From Oscillospiraceae bacterium (GTDB lineage Bacteria; Bacillota; Clostridia; Oscillospirales; Acutalibacteraceae): DNA of 9,424 nt. How positions within the stretch are numbered: the first letter of the stretch is position 1; each line of letters opens with the position of its first letter. Where the stretch lies: assembly GCA_003486665.1 (NCBI GenBank), contig DNGF01000246.1:1-9424 (forward strand). The letters run 5' to 3'. The translations under genes were made by a program, and so were the position numbers. Positions 1-5,390 of the stretch are shown here, one piece after another. The notes below the pieces were generated by a model, which had not been told where the DNA came from, searched no databases, and saw only the letters and a list, made by a program, of their open reading frames with translations.

Positions 1-56
1 GAATCAATGAATCCTGTGTATCCCCCGCCGAATGCGGTGTTTTTTGCAGACCTTTC

Positions 57-209
57 TTATCTGCGCTTGCTTTCTCCGATCGACTTAACGGAGTTATTGA
101 CCGTTGCCGCGGCATTTGCCACCGCCGCAACGGCTGTACCGACAGCAACGACTGCTCCGGCAACCGACACTACAGTTGACGCTGTTATCGCTGTAACAAA
201 ACTAACCAT
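57..209 (-). CDS. 50-residue hydrophobic Ala/Val-rich peptide, copy 1
   Basis: This is an unrecognised small protein. The start is set by an AGGAGG ribosome binding site (219-224) eight bases before the ATG at 209. A longer reading frame that runs in from upstream has no such signal and crosses decayed nuclease sequence. Residues 1-36 are almost all Val, Ala, Thr, Ser and Gly, enough for one membrane-spanning or strongly membrane-seeking helix. The tail (about 37-50) is polar and ends KRR, so it would be expected to stay in the cytoplasm. There is no cleavable signal peptide, cysteine pair or double-glycine leader, so a classical bacteriocin is not supported. It is paralogous to the peptide at 328-480: the last 14 residues are identical and the hydrophobic part is diverged. 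It is probably last in the leftward operon that starts at 1099. A membrane-acting effector is possible but is inference. Confidence 0.72.
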   Translation of the reverse strand: MVSFVTAITASTVVSVAGAVVAVGTAVAAVANAAATVNNSVKSIGESKRR

Positions 210-217
210 ATTAATGT

Positions 218-224
218 ACCTCCT
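218..224 (-). promoter_or_regulatory. Ribosome binding site of peptide 1
   Basis: AGGAGGT reads on the minus strand, eight bases before the ATG at 209. It decides the start of the 50-residue peptide against a longer in-frame extension. Confidence 0.8.
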
Positions 225-327
225 GACAGTTAAGGCATACCGCACAAATGGCGGCGCACGCCTTGTTTGAATCAATGAATCCTGTGTATTACCCACTGAA
301 ATGGGGTGTTCTTTTTGCAGACCTTTC

Positions 328-480
328 TTATCTGCGCTTGCTTTCTCCGATCGACTTAACGGAGTTGTTGACCGTTGCCGCTGTATTTGCCACTGCCACA
401 ACAGCCGCGCAAACCGCAACGACTGCTTCGGCAATCGACGCTGCCGTTGTTGCTGTTGCTGATTTAATAAGACTAATCAT
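328..480 (-). CDS. 50-residue hydrophobic Ala/Val-rich peptide, copy 2
   Basis: This is a paralogue of the peptide at 57-209 with the same length and an identical 14-residue tail ending ESKRR. Its N-terminal half differs (MISLIKSATATTAASIAEAV) and it has one cysteine near residue 24. The start ATG at 480 has an AGGAGGTG site at 488-495, seven bases upstream. That site overlaps the TAG stop of the GIY-YIG gene (494-496), so the two are probably translationally coupled and made from one mRNA. Residues 15-34 could form a membrane helix. Both copies keep an open frame and a strong ribosome binding site while their hydrophobic parts have diverged, which argues that both are functional genes. The family is not recognised. 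An effector or immunity-like membrane peptide is possible but unproven. Confidence 0.75.
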   Translation of the reverse strand: MISLIKSATATTAASIAEAVVAVCAAVVAVANTAATVNNSVKSIGESKRR

Positions 481-493
481 ATAAACGCACCTC

Positions 494-1099
494 CTAAATC
501 AATAAATCCCATGTATCCTCCGCTGAATGCGGTGTTCTTTTTGCCCATGGACCGAGTCCATATTTTTTTGCAAGCTTTGACTCCAGCTCGTTGCATTTGC
601 TCTTTGGACAATCCTGCCATGTAACCCAAATCTGATCGCGGTTTTCCGCATTGATCTCGTTCAGACCGCAGCTCTTGTTCAATCCGTAGTATTGCTGCAT
701 TCTCTTCTGAACCCCAATTTCGGCACTGCCGACCTTCATGACCTGTCCGTTAAGTCGGAGAATATATACTCCGCTGACATTAACAGAAGCGGCGGCATTG
801 CGAAGCGGCGCACGGTGAACATCGACCGTTGCCGCAGATTTACGGGGCCACATGAGAGGCTGGTTCTTCGCCTGCTCATCGGTACGGCGCTTCCTCATTA
901 AATCGTTTTTTAAGAGGCTGCCGCCTATATCCGATATATGAACGGCATTGCCATCCGAAACAAATCTTGTATTCGGCATTGCCGCTATCTCAGACCCGAC
1001 AGGCTTTATACTGCCCGCCATACCGGGAAATCGGTTTACGGCTTTGGGCTTTTCTGTACCGCCGTTTGCTTTTAATATATTCGAATGAAATCCAAACAT
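494..1099 (-). CDS. GIY-YIG-like nuclease domain protein with long N-terminal extension
   Basis: This 201-residue protein has a GIY-YIG-like fold signature in its C-terminal half. A GVYIL strand lies at 110-114 (the GIY position). MKVGSA follows at 121-126 (the YIG position, in the KVG form seen in T5orf172-type relatives), then KRMQQYY with R133. ELESKLAKKYG at about 171-181 supplies a glutamate where the metal ligand is expected. Residues 1-105 are low in recognisable structure, rich in Gly, Pro, Asn and Arg, and match no family I know. I chose ATG at 1099 because AGGAGA (1108-1113) lies eight bases upstream; a GTG at 1105 would be only two bases from that site. It is the first gene of a leftward operon with the two peptides and diverges from the WYL regulator. 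Nuclease activity is inferred from the motif. YIG is not canonical, so a non-catalytic DNA-binding role is possible. Confidence 0.72.
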   Translation of the reverse strand: MFGFHSNILKANGGTEKPKAVNRFPGMAGSIKPVGSEIAAMPNTRFVSDGNAVHISDIGGSLLKNDLMRKRRTDEQAKNQPLMWPRKSAATVDVHRAPLRNAAASVNVSGVYILRLNGQVMKVGSAEIGVQKRMQQYYGLNKSCGLNEINAENRDQIWVTWQDCPKSKCNELESKLAKKYGLGPWAKRTPHSAEDTWDLLI

Positions 1100-1152
1100 A
1101 ATCACTATCTCCTATCAACGGTTCATTGCCTTTTGTTTTTTGGAACGATTAA

Positions 1153-1181
1153 ATTATAACTCGTGAACATAGGAACTACAA
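1153..1181 (-). promoter_or_regulatory. Promoter of the GIY-YIG/peptide operon
   Basis: On the minus strand TTGTAG (1176-1181) is followed by a 17-base spacer and a perfect TATAAT (1153-1158). A GTTCCTAT motif (minus strand, 1176-1169) sits inside the spacer, so a protein bound there would block RNA polymerase. Confidence 0.7.
1169..1176 (-). promoter_or_regulatory. Candidate operator half-site in nuclease promoter
   Basis: GTTCCTAT on the minus strand lies between the -35 and -10 elements of the leftward promoter. The same octamer begins at 1206 and 1271 on the plus strand. It is a plausible binding site for the adjacent WYL regulator. This is inferred from repetition and position only. Confidence 0.5.
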
Positions 1182-1205
1182 GATGAAAGATATAATATAT
1201 GTTTT

Positions 1206-1222
1206 GTTCCTATTTTATAAAC
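1206..1222 (+). promoter_or_regulatory. Candidate middle operator
   Basis: GTTCCTATTTTATAAAC shares its first half, and the final AC, with the palindrome at 1271-1287. It lies between the two divergent promoters, just upstream of the WYL promoter -35. It is probably a weaker or half operator. Confidence 0.4.
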
Positions 1223-1228
1223 ATATTC

Positions 1229-1257
1229 TTGAATTCTACGTTATTTTATGCTATAAT
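1229..1257 (+). promoter_or_regulatory. Promoter of the WYL regulator gene
   Basis: TTGAAT (1229-1234), a 17-base spacer and TATAAT (1252-1257) with an extended -10 TG at 1249-1250. The expected start of transcription is near 1264, just before the palindrome at 1271-1287. Confidence 0.75.
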
Positions 1258-1270
1258 TTTTCTATAAAAA

Positions 1271-1287
1271 GTTCCTATTATAGGTAC
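1271..1287 (+). promoter_or_regulatory. Palindromic operator in the WYL gene leader
   Basis: GTTCCTATTATAGGTAC is a 17-base palindrome around a central T with one mismatched pair. It lies a few bases after the predicted transcription start and just before the AAAAGGTG ribosome binding site (1288-1295), the usual place for an autoregulatory operator. Confidence 0.55.
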
Positions 1288-1300
1288 AAAAGGTGATAAT

Positions 1301-2374
1301 ATGGGTTTCTGGCACAACTACGATATTGAAAAGCAGCACATAAATCTCAGTCAATACGCCATGAGTATAATCGAGGACGATCAATTGACCTTCGGAGTGA
1401 AAAATTTTTCGACCTTTATTAACCGTGTATTCGGGAATTTCTATCCCCATGCCGATGCTTCCGTTATTTTGCGTACCGAATGTGAGCGAAAGCGACTGAA
1501 GCAAGGTGTTTTCGGGGAAATAGACACTTCCGAAGATATAAAAAATACTTTTATCAAATCCTGCGTTTCGGATATGGAGAAAGAGATTCGGCATCAAATT
1601 GAGCTGTATCCAAAAGGAATCGGCAGAAAAATAAGAATCAACAACGAAAACTACAGATATCTGAAACGCGAAAGCAAGGAGGATATTTTTTACGGAGAGC
1701 ATAAGGTCGGCTGTTACATCAAGGCTGTTGTCGAGGAGTACGCACGCAAGCCTTATATTGACAGAGAAAAAATATACTTCGGCGACTTTATAGATATAAT
1801 CGACGCGGCAATAAAGGGAAATCACCAAATTACCCTTAAATCGGGGACTATGCAATATTCGGTTTCCGTCTTTTCGGTTATGAGTGACAAGCAAAACAAC
1901 TATAATTATCTTGTCGGCAAAAGCTCAGTACTAAATTTTAACGGCAGCACCGAACCCATCGACTGCTCATTCCGACTGAGCCGAATAAAAGATATAAGAA
2001 TATCCAAGACGCAGGAATCGGTTTTCGTTTCGGATGAGGTTAGTAAGGAATTTGCAAAAACATTGGATTCACGAAGCGCGCAGTTTATGGGCGGCAATGA
2101 CTCCGAGTCGGTTACAATCCGATTGACCTTTAACGGAATGAAAATGTACGACAAGATGCAGCATCTCAGACCCGATTACACCGAAATGTATATTGAAAAG
2201 AAAGATTTCAACGGCAGAGCTATTTACAATTACATTTTAAAATTCGACTGTACTGCTCAGCAAATTGATTTTTACTTTTTCAAGTTCGGCAAAGATGCAG
2301 AAATTATAAGCCCATCCCGGTTAGCTGCTGACTTTAAGCACAGATATTTGGAAGCGTACAGGATTTACGAATAA
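1301..2374 (+). CDS. WYL-domain transcriptional regulator with RHH-like N-terminus
   Basis: This is a 357-residue cytoplasmic DNA-binding regulator. Residues about 12-48 (INLSQYA, a short turn, then NFSTFINRVFGNF) suggest a ribbon-helix-helix type DNA-binding segment instead of the usual winged helix. Residues about 155-235 form the WYL domain, with YNYLVG (201-206) at the WYL motif and CSFRLSRI (222-229) at the conserved arginine strand. Residues about 270-357 fit the C-terminal WCX-like extension. The order RHH-WYL-WCX is that of WYL1 proteins described beside type VI-D CRISPR loci in Ruminococcus. No cas gene is visible here. WYL regulators such as BrxR and CapW repress phage-defence operons and respond to nucleic-acid ligands; that role here is inference. 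The ATG at 1301 follows AAAAGGTG. The gene has its own promoter and a palindromic operator, so autoregulation is likely. It diverges from the GIY-YIG/peptide operon. Confidence 0.8.
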   Translation: MGFWHNYDIEKQHINLSQYAMSIIEDDQLTFGVKNFSTFINRVFGNFYPHADASVILRTECERKRLKQGVFGEIDTSEDIKNTFIKSCVSDMEKEIRHQIELYPKGIGRKIRINNENYRYLKRESKEDIFYGEHKVGCYIKAVVEEYARKPYIDREKIYFGDFIDIIDAAIKGNHQITLKSGTMQYSVSVFSVMSDKQNNYNYLVGKSSVLNFNGSTEPIDCSFRLSRIKDIRISKTQESVFVSDEVSKEFAKTLDSRSAQFMGGNDSESVTIRLTFNGMKMYDKMQHLRPDYTEMYIEKKDFNGRAIYNYILKFDCTAQQIDFYFFKFGKDAEIISPSRLAADFKHRYLEAYRIYE

Positions 2375-2410
2375 ATAATCGAAGCGGTGCGGCTGCCGAT
2401 TCGGGACAAG

Positions 2411-2473
2411 AAAAAACTATAATTCACAAGCGGCAGCAAAGCGCCGAATGCGGATTATAGTTTTTTGTGTTAT
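2411..2473. terminator. Bidirectional intrinsic terminator after the WYL gene
   Basis: AAAAAACTATAAT (2411-2423) pairs perfectly with ATTATAGTTTTTT (2454-2466), a 13-bp stem around a GC-rich interior. T runs follow on both strands, so it can also stop leftward transcription from the membrane-protein operon. The stretch 2474-2650 after it holds no gene or clear site that I can support. Confidence 0.75.
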
Positions 2474-2650
2474 AAAGCTATTTTAAATGCTTCCTGAATT
2501 TAAAGCTCACTTTTATATTTTCAAAAGCAAAACGAGTCCGACATAACGCCGAACCCATTTGATAATAACTGTATTTCTTTGAGGTCGCTTTAAGTCTTTT
2601 TTGGCAGTGCTTTTCTTTCCTCTATGCCATATATTTGAACCTCGCGCAAA

Positions 2651-3139
2651 TTATTCATTAAGCTCCAAGTATTTTATAAGCCAATATCCGAAAATAAGGC
2701 AGCCGGCTGTACTGCTCACCAAATAGATAAAGGTTGCAAAATTAAAATCACTGCATAAGCTTATCAAGCCTTGGACGCCGGCAACAATTGCAGGAGCAAA
2801 CCAGTATTTTCTTATTTTTTCCGGGTTGCCCGTATTCCTCATAATAAGTCTTAAGACAAATACGAGAACATAGCCGGGATTGACTGAAAAAATTACCGCT
2901 AAGATAACCGAAATTCTTGTAGTTTTGTCATTCTTATCTCTTAAAATTATATATCCGAGCAAAACCTGAAAACCTATAAACACAATCGCCAATAGCAATA
3001 ACGGACCGCTCGCCGACTTGCCTTTTCCCGCAGAACCGCTGTCGGAGATTGCTATACTGAATATAATCATAAGTAAAGCGTTTATACCGGTAACCGCAAA
3101 CAACGAATACGCGAGAGTTTTTTTATTGACCTTTTCCAC
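2651..3139 (-). CDS. Five-helix membrane protein, unknown function
   Basis: This is a 162-residue integral membrane protein of no family I recognise. Hydrophobic segments lie near residues 9-31, 45-66, 75-100, 113-129 and 135-157, with a Gly/Ser-rich loop at 33-45 and a charged cytoplasmic-type loop RDKNDKTTR at 67-75. I start it at the GTG at 3139. AGGAAG lies about seven bases upstream, and the upstream gene's TAA (3143-3141) ends one base before it, so termination and re-initiation are coupled. Starts further upstream would overlap the coding end of the zinc-ribbon gene and lack a ribosome binding site. The pairing with the zinc-ribbon protein suggests they act together, perhaps at the membrane. 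No catalytic motif is visible. Confidence 0.7.
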   Translation of the reverse strand: MEKVNKKTLAYSLFAVTGINALLMIIFSIAISDSGSAGKGKSASGPLLLLAIVFIGFQVLLGYIILRDKNDKTTRISVILAVIFSVNPGYVLVFVLRLIMRNTGNPEKIRKYWFAPAIVAGVQGLISLCSDFNFATFIYLVSSTAGCLIFGYWLIKYLELNE

Positions 3140-3140
3140 A

Positions 3141-4190
3141 TTACCACTTCCTATCTTCATACGGAGTTGATTCGAAGCCCTCAGCACGGAGCCTTTCAAC
3201 CATGCGGTCCAGTTTTCCTCTCCACATCCTGTTAAACCATTCGGTTTCGCCGAACCATTTAACTATCGTCGGGCTGACAGCATAATATGTTTTTATAAAC
3301 AGCCTGCCCTGCCATGTTGCGGAAAGCTTCATGTCACGGTAACGGCGAAGCGTCCATACCTGCGGGCAGTCATACGATCCGTAAACTGCGGTTGCAACAT
3401 AACATCCTTCATTTTTTGTCCCGATTTTTATGGAATCGGCTTCGGGAACTATATGTGTCGGATCAATTTTCTGAATCTCTTCATGCTCTTTGATAATCTT
3501 TATCCTATATCTTTCCTTTGCGATTGTGCTAATATAATCAACCCTGCACAGCAGAGTGAATTCCCTAATTAAAATTTCATGCAGATATTTTCGATTATCC
3601 TTTGCAATAATATTTCTGATTGATTCCTCAAACGTCACAGCCAAAGCAATAAACAGCTGATATGTTTTATCCTTGGTCGTTCTTTCTACGCCTCCGTACT
3701 GGTTTTTCCACTCGGTAAAAACAAAACCGCCGCTTATCATTTTAAATACATCTTCGGCAATTTCTTTAATTATCTTTTCTTCTTCATCCGCCTTTTCGGG
3801 TGAATAGTTGTCATCAATGATAGAAACGCAGTTGGTCAGCACCTTGAAGCACTGCTCACGCTTAAATATATCCTTTTCTATAAGCGCCATTTTGGCTTTT
3901 CCGTATGAGCTGTAGAAAATCGCTTCAATATTTGTCGGATCGTTTTGCTCAACGAGATTATAATACTTCTCGGTTTCCTCCCAATCCTCTTTTTGCTTAG
4001 CGCGGCGGGCATTCTGAAGGAATTTTTGAACATATTCGGAATTGTCGATCTTTACATTTCCCCTGTGTTCAACAACCATCTTATCCTGCATAACCTTTGT
4101 TCCGCAATAGGTACAAAATCCGAAATCACGGCTGTCGTCCATTTCAACATCGGCTCCGCAGCTCGGACACTTCATGGCAATAAGCGCCAT
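3141..4190 (-). CDS. Zinc-ribbon protein with C-terminal CFI-box domain
   Basis: This 349-residue protein has three parts. Residues 8-29 form a zinc ribbon (CPSC at 8-11, CTYC at 26-29). Residues about 50-100 look like one or two TPR-type helical repeats. Residues 262-349 match the CFI-box C-terminal domain, with the signature GCYVATAVYGSYDCPQVWTL followed by a Trp- and Tyr-rich segment with KWFG and EWFNRMW. That domain is widespread in Firmicutes and Actinobacteria, and I know of no established biochemical function for it. The C-terminus is moderately hydrophobic and may sit at the membrane. The ATG at 4190 has AAAGGAG (4199-4205) eight bases upstream; an in-frame start 27 bases earlier overlaps the operator and lacks a ribosome binding site. 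It is the first gene of a two-gene operon with the five-helix membrane protein, and a TTTTGCAC/GTGCAAAA palindrome in its promoter suggests control by the divergent XRE protein. Confidence 0.8.
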   Translation of the reverse strand: MALIAMKCPSCGADVEMDDSRDFGFCTYCGTKVMQDKMVVEHRGNVKIDNSEYVQKFLQNARRAKQKEDWEETEKYYNLVEQNDPTNIEAIFYSSYGKAKMALIEKDIFKREQCFKVLTNCVSIIDDNYSPEKADEEEKIIKEIAEDVFKMISGGFVFTEWKNQYGGVERTTKDKTYQLFIALAVTFEESIRNIIAKDNRKYLHEILIREFTLLCRVDYISTIAKERYRIKIIKEHEEIQKIDPTHIVPEADSIKIGTKNEGCYVATAVYGSYDCPQVWTLRRYRDMKLSATWQGRLFIKTYYAVSPTIVKWFGETEWFNRMWRGKLDRMVERLRAEGFESTPYEDRKW

Positions 4191-4209
4191 TTTTCTCACT
4201 CCTTTGATT

Positions 4210-4233
4210 TTTTGCACCTATATAAGTGCAAAA
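4210..4233. promoter_or_regulatory. Palindromic operator between zinc-ribbon and XRE genes
   Basis: TTTTGCAC (4210-4217) and GTGCAAAA (4226-4233) form perfect 8-base arms around an 8-base spacer. The site covers the expected transcription start of the leftward promoter. A further half-site, GTGCAAA, lies at 4284-4290 in the leader of the XRE gene. The small XRE protein is the likely binder; this is inference from adjacency. Confidence 0.65.
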
Positions 4234-4235
4234 TA

Positions 4236-4264
4236 ATGTTATCACAGAAATATAATAAAGTCAA
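4236..4264 (-). promoter_or_regulatory. Promoter of the zinc-ribbon/membrane protein operon
   Basis: On the minus strand TTGACT (4259-4264), a 17-base spacer and TAACAT (4236-4241). The start would fall within the adjoining palindrome. Confidence 0.65.
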
Positions 4265-4303
4265 GAATTTTGTTCTTAAATAGGTGCAAAGGATTGCTTT
4301 ATT

Positions 4304-4543
4304 ATGAATTATGAAATTGAAAAACAGGTTGGAAATAACATAAGAATTTTGCGTGAAAAATTAAAGATGACTCAGGAGCAGCTCTCGGCAAAACTGCAAA
4401 TAAACGGCTGTGATATAACAAGAAGCGCACTTGCAAAAATCGAGGTCGGACAACGTCACCTTTACCCCGATGAAATTATCCTGCTTAAAGAAATTCTCAA
4501 CGCCTCCTTTGATGAGATATTGAGCGTAAAAAAACCAATTTAA
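4304..4543 (+). CDS. Small XRE-family (Cro/CI-type) transcriptional regulator
   Basis: The 79-residue protein is essentially a single helix-turn-helix domain (residues about 10-70). KMTQEQLSAKLQ (21-32) is the first HTH helix and turn. TRSALAKIEVGQR (39-51) is the recognition helix and the conserved segment after it. YPDEIILLKEILNASFDEIL (54-73) is the closing helices. It has no sensor domain, so it probably acts as a dimeric repressor. AAAGGA (4288-4293) lies ten bases before the ATG. It diverges from the zinc-ribbon gene, and GTGCAAA sites flank both starts, so control of that operon and of itself is likely. A terminator follows 16 bases after the stop. That terminator is shared with a tRNA-Ser scar, so the region right of this gene is a recombination border. 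Confidence 0.85.
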   Translation: MNYEIEKQVGNNIRILREKLKMTQEQLSAKLQINGCDITRSALAKIEVGQRHLYPDEIILLKEILNASFDEILSVKKPI

Positions 4544-4559
4544 CCTAAAAAGCGAAAAA

Positions 4560-4613
4560 ACTGCAAACCTTGAAAAATAAGGCTTACAGTTCTTTTTATG
4601 GCGAAGAGCAAGG
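4560..4613 (-). repeat. Oldest tRNA-Ser integration scar (terminator plus tRNA 3' end)
   Basis: This 54-base stretch matches 5292-5345 with only three differences. It includes the hairpin ACTGCAAACCTT/AAGGCTTACAGT (4560-4590), a T run (4591-4597) and the last 15 bases of a tRNA on the minus strand (4599-4613, ending CCA). Similarity to the longer tRNA fragment is lost after 4613. It is best read as a decayed attachment site left by an early integration at the tRNA-Ser(GGA) gene. The hairpin also serves as the terminator of the XRE gene. Confidence 0.7.
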
Positions 4614-4698
4614 CTTTTTTAGACGCACTTCCGTACGCCTTTACGTTTTGCTCATCAGTGGTAAATTTCGACATTTTCTTTTATTCGGCTCTCTCTGT

Positions 4699-5127
4699 TT
4701 AAACAAAGCCTCTTCTCTGCGCCTCTTGAATTAATTTCGGCTGAATCAATGGATATGTCCAGTTGCTTATCAGCTCATCTGCAACAATTATCTTTTCTAT
4801 TTCGCTGTGAATTTCTCCGAAAGAATAGATGTCGGCAACATATAACATTCCGTAATTCACATCACTTTCATTTACGCTTGTCTTTCCTTTTACGGAATAC
4901 ACGCAGACAGGTTTAATCGAAAAATCGACTGCTCCCGTTTCCTCTCTCAGTTCACGCTTTGCAGTCTCTGAAATCAATTCACCTTTTTCCCGATGACCGC
5001 CCGGGATCTCATAGGTATCCCTTTCTTTATGCTTGCAAAACACCCATTTCCCTTTTGCCCTGGAGATAACAACCGCAAATTTTAACAGGCTGTCATCTAC
5101 ATCGTTAAAAAAGTTGACTTCAAGCAT
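4699..5127 (-). CDS. NUDIX hydrolase
   Basis: This 142-residue NUDIX-fold hydrolase would cleave a nucleoside diphosphate linked to another group, with Mg2+ bound by the NUDIX box. The box is complete at residues 44-66: G44, E50, R58-E59-L60, E62-E63, G65. The substrate cannot be told from the sequence; the close lead-in YEIPGGHREKGE is of the MutT/ADP-ribose pyrophosphatase-like type. The ATG at 5127 has AAGGAAG six bases upstream; a TTG codon 18 bases earlier is not supported. It is a single gene with its own promoter at 5164-5192. It lies between two tRNA-Ser scars, so it may be cargo stranded from an earlier integrated element, or host sequence that was caught between them. Confidence 0.88.
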   Translation of the reverse strand: MLEVNFFNDVDDSLLKFAVVISRAKGKWVFCKHKERDTYEIPGGHREKGELISETAKRELREETGAVDFSIKPVCVYSVKGKTSVNESDVNYGMLYVADIYSFGEIHSEIEKIIVADELISNWTYPLIQPKLIQEAQRRGFV

Positions 5128-5163
5128 TCTATTCTTCCTTTGCAAAAATCTTTGTTTAAAATA

Positions 5164-5192
5164 ATTTTAACACAGCCCACTTTAATAAGCAA
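5164..5192 (-). promoter_or_regulatory. Promoter of the NUDIX gene
   Basis: On the minus strand TTGCTT (5187-5192), a 17-base spacer and TAAAAT (5164-5169), about 37 bases before the gene's start codon. It lies just left of the 5202 repeat boundary. Confidence 0.65.
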
Positions 5193-5201
5193 GAAATAAT
5201 C

Positions 5202-5294
5202 CGATACTTTCAAAGACATTACAGTGACAAATGCAAGACAAAAGAGGGTTCAACCTTGCGATACAGTAAAAATATTTATGAAAAGAAAAAGACT
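5202..5294 (+). pseudogene. Left copy of long direct repeat: remnant of an earlier integrase 3' end
   Basis: 5202-5294 matches 9321-9424. The differences are two substitutions (5260 G/A, 5273 T/A) and one extra 11-base ACAGTGACAAA unit in the right copy. Bases 5202-5231 correspond to the last codons of the integrase gene (NDTFKDITVT), but nothing upstream of 5202 resembles an integrase. This is the tail of a previous element's integrase gene, left after the rest was lost. In this copy the frame would read on without the stop that ends the intact gene, because the 11-base duplication is absent. Confidence 0.8.
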
Positions 5295-5330
5295 GCAAAC
5301 CTTGAAAAATAAGGCTTGCAGTTCTTTTTT
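5292..5330. terminator. Terminator downstream of tRNA-Ser fragment
   Basis: ACTGCAAACCTT (5292-5303) pairs with AAGGCTTGCAGT (5311-5322) with one A-C mismatch around a 7-base loop, and TCTTTTTT follows. Read leftward it is the natural terminator of the tRNA; read rightward it would end integrase transcription. It is repeated at 4560-4597 and is expected just beyond 9424. Confidence 0.75.
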
Positions 5331-5390
5331 TGGCGGAGAGCAAGGGATTCGAACCCTCGAACAGGCTTTGACCTGTTACACGATTTCCAA
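5331..5390 (-). pseudogene. 3' half of tRNA-Ser(GGA), attachment-site copy
   Basis: On the minus strand this is the 3' part of a class II tRNA. It shows CCA (5331-5333), the acceptor 3' strand GCTCTCC (5335-5341), a T arm with TTCGAAT in the loop (5342-5358), a long variable arm AACAGG/CCTGTT (within 5359-5378), the anticodon-stem 3' strand TCGTG (5379-5383) and a loop TTGGAAA (5384-5390) with anticodon GGA. The matching 5' stem CACGA is missing: 5391-5395 gives TTGAT. The tRNA therefore stops exactly at the edge of the anticodon loop, and there is no D arm or 5' acceptor strand. It is the displaced fragment made by site-specific integration and is not a working tRNA gene. Confidence 0.88.

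Larger units (their letters stand above)
1..547. repeat. Tandem duplication of a ~230-270 bp unit (peptide gene plus decayed nuclease 3' end)
   Basis: A segment starting AATCAATGAATCC occurs at 2 and 270, with a diverged form at 497 (AATCAATAAATCC). After the first two starts comes a near-identical block, 46-95 against 317-366, which encodes the shared C-terminus of two 50-residue peptides. The copy at 497-547 is the true 3' end of the GIY-YIG gene and encodes KRTPHSAEDTWDLLI. The copies at 1-45 and 269-316 are decayed versions of that end; 269-316 can still be read as KEHPISVGNTQDSLI in one minus frame. The duplicated unit was therefore a piece of nuclease 3' end together with a peptide gene. 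The first unit is cut by the window start, so more copies may lie to the left. Confidence 0.85.

Noticed and set aside
57..434. 125-residue minus-strand reading frame covering peptide 1
   Set aside because: Its first part crosses peptide 2 out of frame and decayed nuclease sequence. A strong ribosome binding site at 218-224 points to the 50-residue start at 209.
7..484. Plus-strand open frames over the two peptide genes
   Set aside because: They are antisense to the peptide genes, lack ribosome binding sites, and owe their openness to the Ala/Val-rich codons on the other strand.
1..547. CRISPR-like array
   Set aside because: The repeats are gene-sized (about 230-270 bp spacing) and coding. 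There are no short regular repeats with unique spacers, and no cas genes are visible despite the WYL1-like regulator.
1262..2154. Long minus-strand frames opposite the WYL gene
   Set aside because: They lack ribosome binding sites and recognisable protein features. The WYL frame on the plus strand has promoter, start and domains.
3945..4283. Plus-strand frame opposite the zinc-ribbon gene start
   Set aside because: It is antisense to a well-supported gene, runs through its promoter and operator, and has no ribosome binding site.
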